Assembly (NCBI GenBank): GCA_023701385.1
Contig: JAMPXC010000023.1
Location: forward strand, 1-52,744
Direction: 5' to 3'
DNA: 52,744 nt
Source of the DNA: Pseudobdellovibrio sp.
Lineage (GTDB): Bacteria > Bdellovibrionota > Bdellovibrionia > Bdellovibrionales > Bdellovibrionaceae
Under the pieces are notes generated by a model that saw only the letters and a list, made by a program, of their open reading frames with translations, was not told where the DNA came from and made no database searches. Position 1 is the first letter of the stretch, and each line of letters begins with the position of its first letter. Both the position numbers and the translations under genes were made by a program. Shown here in pieces: positions 39,931-48,161 of the stretch.

Positions 39931-40816
39931 GATTCCGGTTCGGGTGAATACACCTAGACCGTATATAATCCCAACGGGGTTAGGGTTTAGCTTTGGAGTT
40001 CTGGTTTTTGTTTTAGTCATTGTCAGTGTGAACAATCGCAATAACTTAATTTTTCTTTTTGCTTTCTTTTTATTTTCAGTTGGCCTTGTGACGATGTTAA
40101 TGAGTCACCGAAATTTTGAAAAAATAAAAATGAGCTTTTTTCAGGCGTCTATTCTTTTTAAAAATGAAGCGGGTGTTCTCAGTTACAAAATCGAAAACCC
40201 GGGCTCTAAAGACAGCTTTATGATTCAGGTTCACGATAAAACGGTTGGGCACCTTAAGCCGTTAGAAAAACGTGATGTGCAGGTGAGTTTTTTGCCCACA
40301 CACTATGGCATCCAACAAGTTCCGATGCAGCGTTTGGAAAGCCGCTTTCCACTGCAGTTTTTGCGTGTCTGGAGGTTTTTACAACCCGAAGTGAAGATCA
40401 CTGTGTTTCCTGAAAAAATTAACTATTTCGGAGTAGCACTTCAGCAACCGGAAAGTGAAGCTGGAGAAAAAAGATCGCAGATTAATGAGGCTTTAGAAAA
40501 AGAAATTTCCCACTTTGATCGTTTTAAGCCAGCCGATCCTCCACAACATATCAATTGGAAGATGTTAGCTAAAACCAGTGATCTTTATGTGACTAAATTT
40601 GAACCTCAGGCCGATGAACAGCAGCATATCGTACTTCGCTGGAAAGACACTGAGCCGTTAGTTGATATTGAAAAAAGAAAATCACAATTTGCTTTTTGGA
40701 TAGATCATTTTTACAAACTCAAAAAATCTTTTATCGTTGAATTTAATGAACAGCAGATTGCGGTAGCTTCTCGCGATCAGAAGAATATGGTTAAGGCCTT
40801 GAGGCTTCTACTATGA
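39878..40816 (+). CDS. DUF58 domain membrane protein
   Basis: 312 aa. Two adjacent membrane helices (about 30-80) then a soluble region ending in the DUF58 core (about 190-260): FDRFKPADPPQHINWKMLAK, the R-x-Y/F-x-x-G/A-D...I-x-W-K motif that joins a vWA-like fold. The start lies well inside moxR and the end overlaps the transglutaminase gene by 4 bases, so the three are translationally coupled. Thought to be the client or adaptor of MoxR; function not defined. Confidence 0.88.
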   Translation: MENKKLKNFYNWFKSLSKIPVRVNTPRPYIIPTGLGFSFGVLVFVLVIVSVNNRNNLIFLFAFFLFSVGLVTMLMSHRNFEKIKMSFFQASILFKNEAGVLSYKIENPGSKDSFMIQVHDKTVGHLKPLEKRDVQVSFLPTHYGIQQVPMQRLESRFPLQFLRVWRFLQPEVKITVFPEKINYFGVALQQPESEAGEKRSQINEALEKEISHFDRFKPADPPQHINWKMLAKTSDLYVTKFEPQADEQQHIVLRWKDTEPLVDIEKRKSQFAFWIDHFYKLKKSFIVEFNEQQIAVASRDQKNMVKALRLLL

Positions 40817-42756
40817 AAAAATATATTTTGCCGTTAGTGTTATTTTTTCAGATGGCGCTCTTATTCACTGAAGTTCCGACCTGGGTGATTGTGACAAGCT
40901 TAGTTTTTTTGTTTTTAAGCGTAATTCCCCGGATTAAGTCATTAAGTCGTTTAAAACTGATGACCGGACTTGCTTCAGTAGTCGTGGTTCTTGTAGCGGT
41001 TCGCCAGTTTAATTTTATATTATCCAATGAATTGATCGCAAGTTTACTGATTATTCTAACGAGCATTCGTTTAATCGAGCATCGTTTAGATGGTAAAGAA
41101 CAGCCTTATTTTTTATTTTTATTAGGCTTATTCTTAGCTGTCGTTAAATTCGTATTCCAAATTGATTTTATCTTCGGGCTATACGCATTTTTAGCGGTGG
41201 TGTTTTATTTGTACCAATTCTTTCCTGAAAGCTTTCAAAAAAATTACAAAAAAGAAAGCTTTAAAATTTTGTGCGCCATTGTAGGTTACTCTCTGCCAGT
41301 GACGGTGTTATTGTTCTTGGTTTTTCCACAGTTTAAATTCGAGGGAAATCGCCAGCGTAATTACGGTTTATTTTCAACTATTGGAACTAGCGGATTTTCG
41401 GCAGAACTGCGCCCGGGTTCTATTTCTGAATTAGTGAATAATGAAAACATTGCTTTTAGGGCTGAATTTGAAGATTTTCTTCCAACACAAGATAAGCTGT
41501 ATTGGCGCGGTCAGGTGCTTGATCGGGTGCAGGGTTTAATGTGGCGTAGATCTAACCCTTTAAATCAGTCAGTTGAATTGCACGAAGACGATATAGCCAT
41601 TTATCAGCCTAACTACAAAATTGTTCTAGAGCCTCATTATAAAGAGCAGCTTTTTACTTTGTACGGAACATCATCAGTTAAATCTCCAGAGAGAATGTTG
41701 CGTTCAGAAAAAAATGACACGTACTCATTGCCTTCGGTTTTGTCTGATCGTTTAGTTTATAATGGCTACGTTCAAATCAATCGCCCTGAGTTTTTAAATG
41801 GTGATGATAAAGAAGAATTCCTACATTTGAATCGCCGTGTTCCTAGAGTGGAAGCAGCATTAAAAGCACTACTTCCTGCAAACACGAAAGCGACGCCAGA
41901 TGAAAAAGCAAAAGCAATAGCGAAATATTTTACTGACAATCGTTTTGAATACCGCTTGTCAGGACAAGAACTCGCGGTGAACTCACTAGAAGATTTTCTT
42001 TTTAAAACAAAAGTAGGCTTCTGTGAGCACTATGCTTCTGCGGCAGCTCTGTTATTACGTTATATGAATGTGCCGTCACGGGTCGTAGTTGGATATCAGG
42101 GTGGAGAACTCAATAGCACCGGCAGATTTTGGACCGTGAAACAACAGGATGCGCATGCCTGGGTTGAGTATTTAAACGAAAAAAATCAATGGAAGTTATT
42201 CGATCCTGTGAGTGCCATTGCGCCAGATCGTATTGCGGTTGGAGCCACGCTATTTAGTAATCCAACGGGTGGACAGCTGTTAAAACGTTTAAGTAAGCAG
42301 TTTCAATTCTTTGATCAGCTTTCAAATTTTTTAGAAATCTTTAACTATCGTTGGACGCTATTCTTTGTTGAGTATTCAAGTTCTAATTTAAAGAACGAGA
42401 TTTTAAAATTCTACGACGCTAATGAAGATGTGCAGTTAGTGACCCGTTTAATTTTTATGTTGGTGTGTATTTATATTATCTATGCACTTTCGTTTAAATA
42501 CATTTTTCGCGAGAGATCTTTAAAAGATCGTTATTTTATCGAACTGAATCGTTTCTTTGCAAAAAAAATACCGCAAGAAAAAAACGAAACCTTTGCTGAT
42601 TGGCAAAAGCGTCTGCAAAACAAATATCCTGAAGCTAAAGAAGCTATCAAACGTATTTTTGAAATCTATCTACGAAACAGATACGGCGCCGAAGCTAATG
42701 CCAGTGAATTTAAACTGTTTAAATCATTACTCAAAGATAAGAACTTTAGGCTGTAG
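40813..42756 (+). CDS. TgpA-like transmembrane transglutaminase
   Basis: 647 aa. N-terminal DUF3488 region with about six membrane helices (1-180), a periplasmic transglutaminase core with catalytic C404 in VGFCEHYASAA, followed by DAHAWVE (His) and LFDPVS (Asp), one more membrane helix (about 550-570) and a cytoplasmic DUF4129-like C-terminus. Same plan as Pseudomonas TgpA, an essential periplasmic protein. Its 3' end overlaps the convergent hydrolase gene by 11 bases. Probably acts on envelope proteins with the MoxR/DUF58 partners; substrate unknown. Confidence 0.92.
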   Translation: MKKYILPLVLFFQMALLFTEVPTWVIVTSLVFLFLSVIPRIKSLSRLKLMTGLASVVVVLVAVRQFNFILSNELIASLLIILTSIRLIEHRLDGKEQPYFLFLLGLFLAVVKFVFQIDFIFGLYAFLAVVFYLYQFFPESFQKNYKKESFKILCAIVGYSLPVTVLLFLVFPQFKFEGNRQRNYGLFSTIGTSGFSAELRPGSISELVNNENIAFRAEFEDFLPTQDKLYWRGQVLDRVQGLMWRRSNPLNQSVELHEDDIAIYQPNYKIVLEPHYKEQLFTLYGTSSVKSPERMLRSEKNDTYSLPSVLSDRLVYNGYVQINRPEFLNGDDKEEFLHLNRRVPRVEAALKALLPANTKATPDEKAKAIAKYFTDNRFEYRLSGQELAVNSLEDFLFKTKVGFCEHYASAAALLLRYMNVPSRVVVGYQGGELNSTGRFWTVKQQDAHAWVEYLNEKNQWKLFDPVSAIAPDRIAVGATLFSNPTGGQLLKRLSKQFQFFDQLSNFLEIFNYRWTLFFVEYSSSNLKNEILKFYDANEDVQLVTRLIFMLVCIYIIYALSFKYIFRERSLKDRYFIELNRFFAKKIPQEKNETFADWQKRLQNKYPEAKEAIKRIFEIYLRNRYGAEANASEFKLFKSLLKDKNFRL

Positions 42757-43537
42757 TTTCAGTAATATGCTCCACCACCCAGTCAGGAAATTGGAAACTG
42801 ATATCGTGACCAGCCTCTGGGTGAATGATGTGGGGGCAGTGCCATTTTTTTTCGATATCTTTTGAACACTGAGCACTCACAAACTTATCTTTACCGCCGC
42901 TCATAAGAACGACTTCGGTGGGTGGATTTTTCGGAAAAGCGTAAGTTGAAGCGGCGATTAATTGGCGTAAGACATTTTTTGAATGAGCCGAGTGTGTTCG
43001 ACTAAAACTAAGCATTGAATCAAAAGACTTTTTATAATCTTTAAAAATCTGATCTTTTTTGAGCGTTGTTGTTGTTTCTAATGAGGCGATCTCACGTTCT
43101 TCTGGTGTGTGTATAAAACGCATACGTACACCTAACATCATCGCATCAACGCTTAAACGTTTAAACACATTAGAAAAGTTAGCTGCACTGGTATTTGAAA
43201 TATAAATCTTTTTAAAAAAGTCAGGGCGTTGTTTGGCCCATTCAACCATGGCCATTGAGCCCAGCGATAATGAGTAGCCATAAGTGGGAAGGCTAGAGTC
43301 AAAGTTTTGCTCTTTTAACTGTTCATCAAATGAAGCAATAAAATCAGAAACTTTTAAGGGCGTTGGAACTTCGTTTAAATAACCATTGCCAGGAATATCC
43401 ACACAGTAAACTTTATCGTTTGGAAAAGCTTTTACTAGTTTTTCAGGAAAATTGGCCCAGTGACCGGCACCGCGGGCTAAGCCGCGAATTAAGATCCAAT
43501 TTCTTTTAACTACAGAGTTTTGTGATGTGGGTACCAT
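42746..43537 (-). CDS. alpha/beta hydrolase (BioH-like fold)
   Basis: 263 aa, cytoplasmic. Oxyanion region WILIRGLARGAGHW, nucleophile elbow G-Y-S-L-S (a variant of G-x-S-x-G with Ser at the last position), acid in the SGGKDKFV segment and H in EAGHDISF. An esterase or thioesterase-like enzyme. It overlaps the M14 peptidase gene by 28 bases and is the last gene of the arginase operon. Substrate cannot be inferred. Confidence 0.82.
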   Translation of the reverse strand: MVPTSQNSVVKRNWILIRGLARGAGHWANFPEKLVKAFPNDKVYCVDIPGNGYLNEVPTPLKVSDFIASFDEQLKEQNFDSSLPTYGYSLSLGSMAMVEWAKQRPDFFKKIYISNTSAANFSNVFKRLSVDAMMLGVRMRFIHTPEEREIASLETTTTLKKDQIFKDYKKSFDSMLSFSRTHSAHSKNVLRQLIAASTYAFPKNPPTEVVLMSGGKDKFVSAQCSKDIEKKWHCPHIIHPEAGHDISFQFPDWVVEHITETTA

Positions 43538-44562
43538 TTTTCTAAGCCTTTGTTGTAATGCTCAAGCAAGTTAGTATTTTTAAATTGTTCTGTTTGGCTG
43601 TACAGCAAAAAGCGAATTAAAAAATCAATTAAGAGCTGGTGGCGGCGTAAAGTGCGTTTAATACGGTGTTTTTTGATCGGATTAAACAAACCATCTAACT
43701 TAAAGATCTGAAGCGGGTTCTTTTTAACCCAGATCCAAGATCCTAGTTCTAAAGTGAGTGGCACATAGTTTAGGTTTTGGATTCTTTCATGGGCGATGTA
43801 ATCCCACAGATCGCCATGGGTGCAGTAAACTTTAGATTGCGGCTCTATTTTGTAAATATGAAAAGGGTAGAGCTTTTCAAAAAGTTCCATCATCACATTA
43901 ATAAAATCTAACTTAGGGTAGGGCTTTTTACTAAAAGCCCACGGAAACCAGATTTGATCTTTAAAGCCAAAGCCTGAGTGAATATCTAATGACAGTGTAA
44001 AGCTTGAATTTTTAATTTCTTCCGTGACCGCATCCACAAGAAACTGCGCTTCTTTTTGCATAGGTTCATTCGCTTTACCACGGTACCAAGGAATCAGATT
44101 TGATAAGCGGTGGCCGCCAGCTAAAGTAGGAACTTTTTCTTGTGCTTCAATAGGAGCGTTTCGCATGAGATCCACGCCTTGGCCGTTTGAGCGTGTGCGT
44201 TCTTGAATACCTACAGGGTTAACAAAAGGAAAAAACACCAAACGAACATGTTCTAATTTGTTTTGAAAAACAGGGTCCCACATTGAAAGTTCAAAATATT
44301 TTTCAATGAGCGATACACAAAGCTGGCTTCCGATTTTTTCTAAACCGTGAACGCCGCCCGTGATAATCAGAGTCACTTTTTCTTCACTGGATTTTTTTGA
44401 ATTTTCATTTTCACAAACGATTTTCCATAGAGGGTATGAAGTGCCACGGTAAACGACTTCGTCTGAAGAGATAAAGCTCCAGAGAGGATTTTTAGTCACG
44501 CGTTGGCGCTTTAACACCTGTTCAAATTGAAAATATTCATGAAAGTTAGGCTGATTGAGCAT
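43510..44562 (-). CDS. M14-family zinc carboxypeptidase-like protein
   Basis: 350 aa without a clear signal peptide. Zinc motif H-G-L-E-K-I-G (H-x-x-E), then FVNPVGIQERTRSNGQGVDL (N-P-x-G and R-x-x-x-N-G/D-V-D-L-N-like block), third zinc His in SLDIHSGFG, and catalytic Glu candidate in TLELGSW. This fits the M14 deacylase/carboxypeptidase fold, related to succinylglutamate desuccinylase or peptidoglycan amidases. Long basic C-terminal helical tail. Sits between OlsB-like and hydrolase genes in one operon. Confidence 0.8.
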   Translation of the reverse strand: MLNQPNFHEYFQFEQVLKRQRVTKNPLWSFISSDEVVYRGTSYPLWKIVCENENSKKSSEEKVTLIITGGVHGLEKIGSQLCVSLIEKYFELSMWDPVFQNKLEHVRLVFFPFVNPVGIQERTRSNGQGVDLMRNAPIEAQEKVPTLAGGHRLSNLIPWYRGKANEPMQKEAQFLVDAVTEEIKNSSFTLSLDIHSGFGFKDQIWFPWAFSKKPYPKLDFINVMMELFEKLYPFHIYKIEPQSKVYCTHGDLWDYIAHERIQNLNYVPLTLELGSWIWVKKNPLQIFKLDGLFNPIKKHRIKRTLRRHQLLIDFLIRFLLYSQTEQFKNTNLLEHYNKGLEKWYPHHKTL

Positions 44563-44579
44563 CAGCCTTAAGAGTAAAG

Positions 44580-45416
44580 TTAAATAGCTACTTTTTCCAG
44601 ACGTTTTTCATAACGCTGTGCTAGGTTTTCGACTTTCAAACAAGTTAAGAAATCCATACAGTGCATATCGGCATCATAAGCCGGTTCACCAAGAATTTCT
44701 GCGCCCACTTTTAAATAAGTTTTTAATAGCGAAGGAATTAGACCTTCAGCTTCTTTCATTTGTTCTTCTGAAAGCTTTTCAGGCATAGAGCTAAAGTACT
44801 CGTCAAAGAATGGAACTTTAAAGCTTAAGTGCGGCTTGATTTTGTATTTGCAGTTTAAGCTACCAGTTTGTTCAAAGTACTTCGTCACAAGGGCTGCTTG
44901 TTTTGGTGTGATGTTTTTAATGCTTGAGCAACCAAACAGTAAACTTGCTTTCACATGGCGCATGTAAAAGTAAATACCTTTCCATAATAAAGAAATGACA
45001 ACACCTGTGCGGTGTTGGGTATCAATACAAGCGCGGCCTAGTTCAACGAAGTTTGAATACGGCAAAGCAAAAGACTTTAAATCAAATTCAGATTGTGAGT
45101 AAAAATCCTGAAGGCTTGAAGAGTTATTCATGCGGTAAGTTCCAACCACCGCGTCAGTTTTTTTATCGACGATAATTAAATGATCACAAACTGAATCGTA
45201 AACATCGATATCTAGTTTATGCACATCTTTTTTATCGTTGTTGTAAAACACATCATAACGAAGTTTGAACGCCGATTTTAACTCTTGCGTAGTTGTCGCA
45301 GTTTTTAGTAAGTAGTTTCCTTGATCCATTTGAAATTCAACACGCGGTTCATAAGCCACCATGTCTAAATGTCTAAATTTAAGCTCTTGCTGAATCTGCT
45401 GGATAAACTGAAGCAT
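44580..45416 (-). CDS. OlsB-like GNAT acyltransferase
   Basis: 278 aa from the ATG at 45416, preceded by GAGGGG; a longer frame starts at 45476 inside the arginase gene. The GNAT-fold core (about 30-190) contains KLRYDVFYNND, VGTYRM, FVELGRACIDTQHRTGVVISLLW and LFGCSSI, characteristic of ornithine N-acyltransferases (OlsB) and hemolysin-like acyltransferases that use acyl-ACP. OlsB makes lyso-ornithine lipid; the gene next to it encodes an arginase that would supply ornithine. An autoinducer-synthase-like relative is less likely. Confidence 0.75.
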   Translation of the reverse strand: MLQFIQQIQQELKFRHLDMVAYEPRVEFQMDQGNYLLKTATTTQELKSAFKLRYDVFYNNDKKDVHKLDIDVYDSVCDHLIIVDKKTDAVVGTYRMNNSSSLQDFYSQSEFDLKSFALPYSNFVELGRACIDTQHRTGVVISLLWKGIYFYMRHVKASLLFGCSSIKNITPKQAALVTKYFEQTGSLNCKYKIKPHLSFKVPFFDEYFSSMPEKLSEEQMKEAEGLIPSLLKTYLKVGAEILGEPAYDADMHCMDFLTCLKVENLAQRYEKRLEKVAI

Positions 45417-46332
45417 ATGGCGATTTCCCCTCTGTAATTTGTTGAATAAACTGTAATGCGATCTCGTAAGTTTCATTAAGCTCTAATGCGGATTTGGCTA
45501 AGCGGGGATTAATCTCCACGATATCAAGGTTTTTTAGTTTTCCGCTTAAGGCAATGAGCCTGGCTAATGCATAAACTTCTGAAAGTTCTAGGCCGTTGTT
45601 TACCGGAACACCGGTACAAAGAGCGTAGTTGGTATCTAAACAATCAATATCAAAACTGACGTGCACGTATTCAAACTGGCTTATTTTTTTCGTGAGCTGA
45701 TTTAAACAAAAAGTTAAACCCTGAGTACGAATATCATGAACTGTGAAATGTATGATGTTTTTCGATTCTAAATACTCGCGTTCAAAATGATCTAAATCGC
45801 GAACCCCGAAGTAGACGATATTTTCGCACGGGAGATGGTTTTTCATCCAGTGAAGTGAGGTAGGTCTTTTTTCTGGCTTTTGCATCAAGTAATAAGCCGG
45901 CATGCCGTGAAGGTTTCCCGACAAGCTTTCTTCGGCTGAGTTTAAATCGGCGTGAGCATCGACCCAGATCACTAGGGTGTTTGGATTTTTACGAAGGCTA
46001 GCTTCGACGGTGGCCATCGAAAGGCTGTGGTCACCGCCGAAGTTCACGTTGATTCTATTTTTACTTAAGCCGCGGAAAGAGAGGTCGGCTAAGTGTTGGT
46101 AGATCGAAAAAGAAAAGGCGTTTAAATCCTGTTCACTATAGAACTTTGAAAGTTTGTCGCTTAAATGTTGTTCAGTCTTGCCAATAAGATCAAAAGCTAT
46201 CGTGGGTTTAAATGGGGATTTTTGTCTGCGATGCAAGTGGGTAAGAAACGAGTCGGAAGACTCTGTTAAGCCAGATTTAGTTTGGCCAATCTCAATATCT
46301 GCTTGTACAAAAGACAGAAGTGTTTGCTGCAT
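45379..46332 (-). CDS. arginase/agmatinase family ureohydrolase
   Basis: 317 aa. Manganese-binding motifs are complete: NFGGDHSLSM, VIWVDAHADLN and VSFDIDCLD, plus the DIVEINP segment and an HGMPAYYL loop equivalent to arginase HGMP. This favours arginase over agmatinase; product ornithine and urea. The 3' end overlaps the OlsB-like gene by 38 bases, linking ornithine production to its use in a lipid. First gene of the minus-strand operon running to 42746. Confidence 0.85.
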   Translation of the reverse strand: MQQTLLSFVQADIEIGQTKSGLTESSDSFLTHLHRRQKSPFKPTIAFDLIGKTEQHLSDKLSKFYSEQDLNAFSFSIYQHLADLSFRGLSKNRINVNFGGDHSLSMATVEASLRKNPNTLVIWVDAHADLNSAEESLSGNLHGMPAYYLMQKPEKRPTSLHWMKNHLPCENIVYFGVRDLDHFEREYLESKNIIHFTVHDIRTQGLTFCLNQLTKKISQFEYVHVSFDIDCLDTNYALCTGVPVNNGLELSEVYALARLIALSGKLKNLDIVEINPRLAKSALELNETYEIALQFIQQITEGKSPYASVYPADSARA

Positions 46333-46399
46333 ACGCTTATTGTTGTGCGAGAATGTAAAATTTGTCCTGTCAGGGTTTGATTGGGTAACATTTGGCGTC

Positions 46400-46416
46400 T
46401 TAACAAAGTCCTAACA
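46400..46416 (+). promoter_or_regulatory. Pho-box-like tandem repeat upstream of pstS
   Basis: TTAACA-N5-CTAACA forms an 11-base-period direct repeat 71 bases before the PstS start, resembling TTAACA PhoP-type boxes. A phosphate-responsive site is the natural reading, but the match is to only two half-sites. Confidence 0.35.
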
Positions 46417-46486
46417 ATACTTTCTGGTTGGGAATTACTAAAATCGGTCTCACAATAAATAACTAACACCCTTTAGGAGTTATAAT

Positions 46487-47467
46487 ATGAAACTTTTAGG
46501 CTTAATCGCAGCGTTTGCTTTCGCATCGACTGTATCTGCAGCAGAACCAAAACTTATCAAAATCGATGGATCATCAACTGTATATCCAATCACTGAAGCG
46601 ATGGCTGAAGAGTTTCAAGCAGCTCAAAAAGGTGCTGTAAAAATCACGGCGGCTTTCTCTGGTACTGGTGGCGGTTTTAAAAAATTCTGCCGTAACGAAA
46701 TCGAAGTTACTGGTGCTTCTCGCCCAATTTCGCAATCTGAAGTTGAAAATTGCCGTAAAGCGAATATTAAATTTTTTGAATTACCAGTAGCATTTGATGC
46801 CACTGTAGTTGTCGTTCACCCATCAAATCCATTAACTCAAATCACTGTTGATGAACTTAAAAAAATGTGGGTTCCAGAAGCGCAAGGTAAAGTTAAAACA
46901 TGGGCTGATGTGAATGCAGCTTGGCCAAAAACAGCTCTTAAACTTTATGGTGCAGGTGCTGACTCTGGAACTTTCGATTACTTCACTGAAGCCATCGTTG
47001 GTAAAGCGAAATCATCGCGCGGTGATTATACAGCTTCAGAAGACGACAACATCTTGGTTAAAGGTGTAGCTGGCGATAAAGGCGCTTTAGGTTTTATTCC
47101 ATTAGCTTACTACTTAGAGAATGCTAAAAAAATTAAAGCACTCGCTATCGTAAACAAAGCGGGTAAAGCCGTTCTTCCAACAAAAGAAACTGTTGAGAAC
47201 GCTTCTTACAATCCATTATCTCGTCCATTATTTATTTACGTAAATTCTGAAGCGGCAAAACGCCCTGAAGTGAAAGATTTCGTAACGATGTACTTAAAAG
47301 AAGCATCTGCGATCGTTCCACAAGTTAAGTATGTTCCACTTCCTAAAAAAGCATACGACACTGCAACTGAGCACTTTAACAAAGGTAAATTAGGTACTGT
47401 GTTTAACGGTCACGCTGGTATCGGCATGACAATCGATGAGCTTCTTAAAAAAGAATCTTCATTATAG
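46487..47467 (+). CDS. pstS: phosphate-binding protein PstS
   Basis: 326 aa with a signal peptide (1-18, ending VSA). PstS motifs: KIDGSSTVYPITEAM, FSGTGGGFKKFCRNE, TGASRPISQSE, GADSGTFDYFTEAI and GALGFIPLAYY, covering both phosphate-contact lobes. Periplasmic substrate-binding protein of the high-affinity phosphate ABC transporter; no pstCAB genes follow in the window, so the transporter is elsewhere. AGGAG precedes the start. A strong terminator follows, so it is monocistronic. Confidence 0.95.
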   Translation: MKLLGLIAAFAFASTVSAAEPKLIKIDGSSTVYPITEAMAEEFQAAQKGAVKITAAFSGTGGGFKKFCRNEIEVTGASRPISQSEVENCRKANIKFFELPVAFDATVVVVHPSNPLTQITVDELKKMWVPEAQGKVKTWADVNAAWPKTALKLYGAGADSGTFDYFTEAIVGKAKSSRGDYTASEDDNILVKGVAGDKGALGFIPLAYYLENAKKIKALAIVNKAGKAVLPTKETVENASYNPLSRPLFIYVNSEAAKRPEVKDFVTMYLKEASAIVPQVKYVPLPKKAYDTATEHFNKGKLGTVFNGHAGIGMTIDELLKKESSL

Positions 47468-47497
47468 TAGTAAAAACAATACAACATAATACTTGTT

Positions 47498-47523
47498 AAG
47501 CCCGCGTAAAAGCGGGCTTTTTT
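47498..47523 (+). terminator. intrinsic terminator after pstS
   Basis: AAGCCCGC pairs with GCGGGCTT around GTAAAA, followed by TTTT. Strong. Confidence 0.93.
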
Positions 47524-47541
47524 CGTTTTTGGGGTCGTTAT

Positions 47542-47563
47542 AATTGGCCCTGGTTTTGTATAT
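47542..47563 (+). promoter_or_regulatory. sigma54-like -24/-12 promoter
   Basis: TTGGCCCTGGTTTTGTAT: GG (47546-47547), ten bases, GT (47558-47559). It matches the element at 30750-30771 in 19 of 22 positions, and both precede genes for exported proteins with GGGGG leaders. Confidence 0.45.
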
Positions 47564-47603
47564 GTCTTTGTATAGGTTAAAAGGCCGTTAAATGGGGGAC
47601 AAA

Positions 47604-48161
47604 ATGAAACTACTTCTTACGACGACAGCTCTAGTGTTTAGCACCGTAACAGCGCAAGCGACGATCTTTGGAGCTCTTCAAATCGCAGGACCCGGCTGCA
47701 CGAACAAAACCAGTGAATTAAAAGTTATCTCAGAAGCTGAATCGTTATACGCCCTTCCCTTAAATCTTTACGTTAAAAAAGAACAAGGTGTTAGCCTTGA
47801 TCGTAAAGCCTGCACCGCGAGTCTTTCAGTCACTTTAGCGACGGGTGAAAAGCTTGTTATCGAAAACACTTCGCAAAAAGTAAATACGCGCGTTCATCCA
47901 GGTGGAACAGCAAAAACTCAATTAGAAGTTTTCTTGAGTGGTGGCAAAGGTGAAGTTTTAAAAGCAGAATCTGTAGCTACTGATAAATACCTAGTTTCTC
48001 GCCATGAATTATCACAAGGCGGAGTGGTCACAGAATCATCATGCGGTGGAGAAGTGATCGTGCGTGCAAACGCTTCAGCCGTAGCCATGGGGCAAGCTAA
48101 AGTAAGCATTTATCACGAAGATCTGAAATTAAATCTAAAAATAGTTAAATGTTCGCAGTAA
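47604..48161 (+). CDS. small exported beta-rich protein
   Basis: 185 aa from the ATG at 47604; GGGGG is five bases upstream, so the in-frame ATG at 47592 would place that box inside the gene. Signal peptide (1-20, ending AQA). The mature part begins with GPGC, has a second Cys in RKACTAS and further Cys near the end, and consists of strands in a beta-sandwich-like pattern, reminiscent of DUF4360 proteins but not certain. Stops one base from the convergent propeller gene. Function unknown. Confidence 0.75.
   Translation: MKLLLTTTALVFSTVTAQATIFGALQIAGPGCTNKTSELKVISEAESLYALPLNLYVKKEQGVSLDRKACTASLSVTLATGEKLVIENTSQKVNTRVHPGGTAKTQLEVFLSGGKGEVLKAESVATDKYLVSRHELSQGGVVTESSCGGEVIVRANASAVAMGQAKVSIYHEDLKLNLKIVKCSQ

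Noticed and set aside
46400-46416. A full Pho box
   Set aside because: Only two half-sites match, so it is listed as a weak site rather than a firm one.
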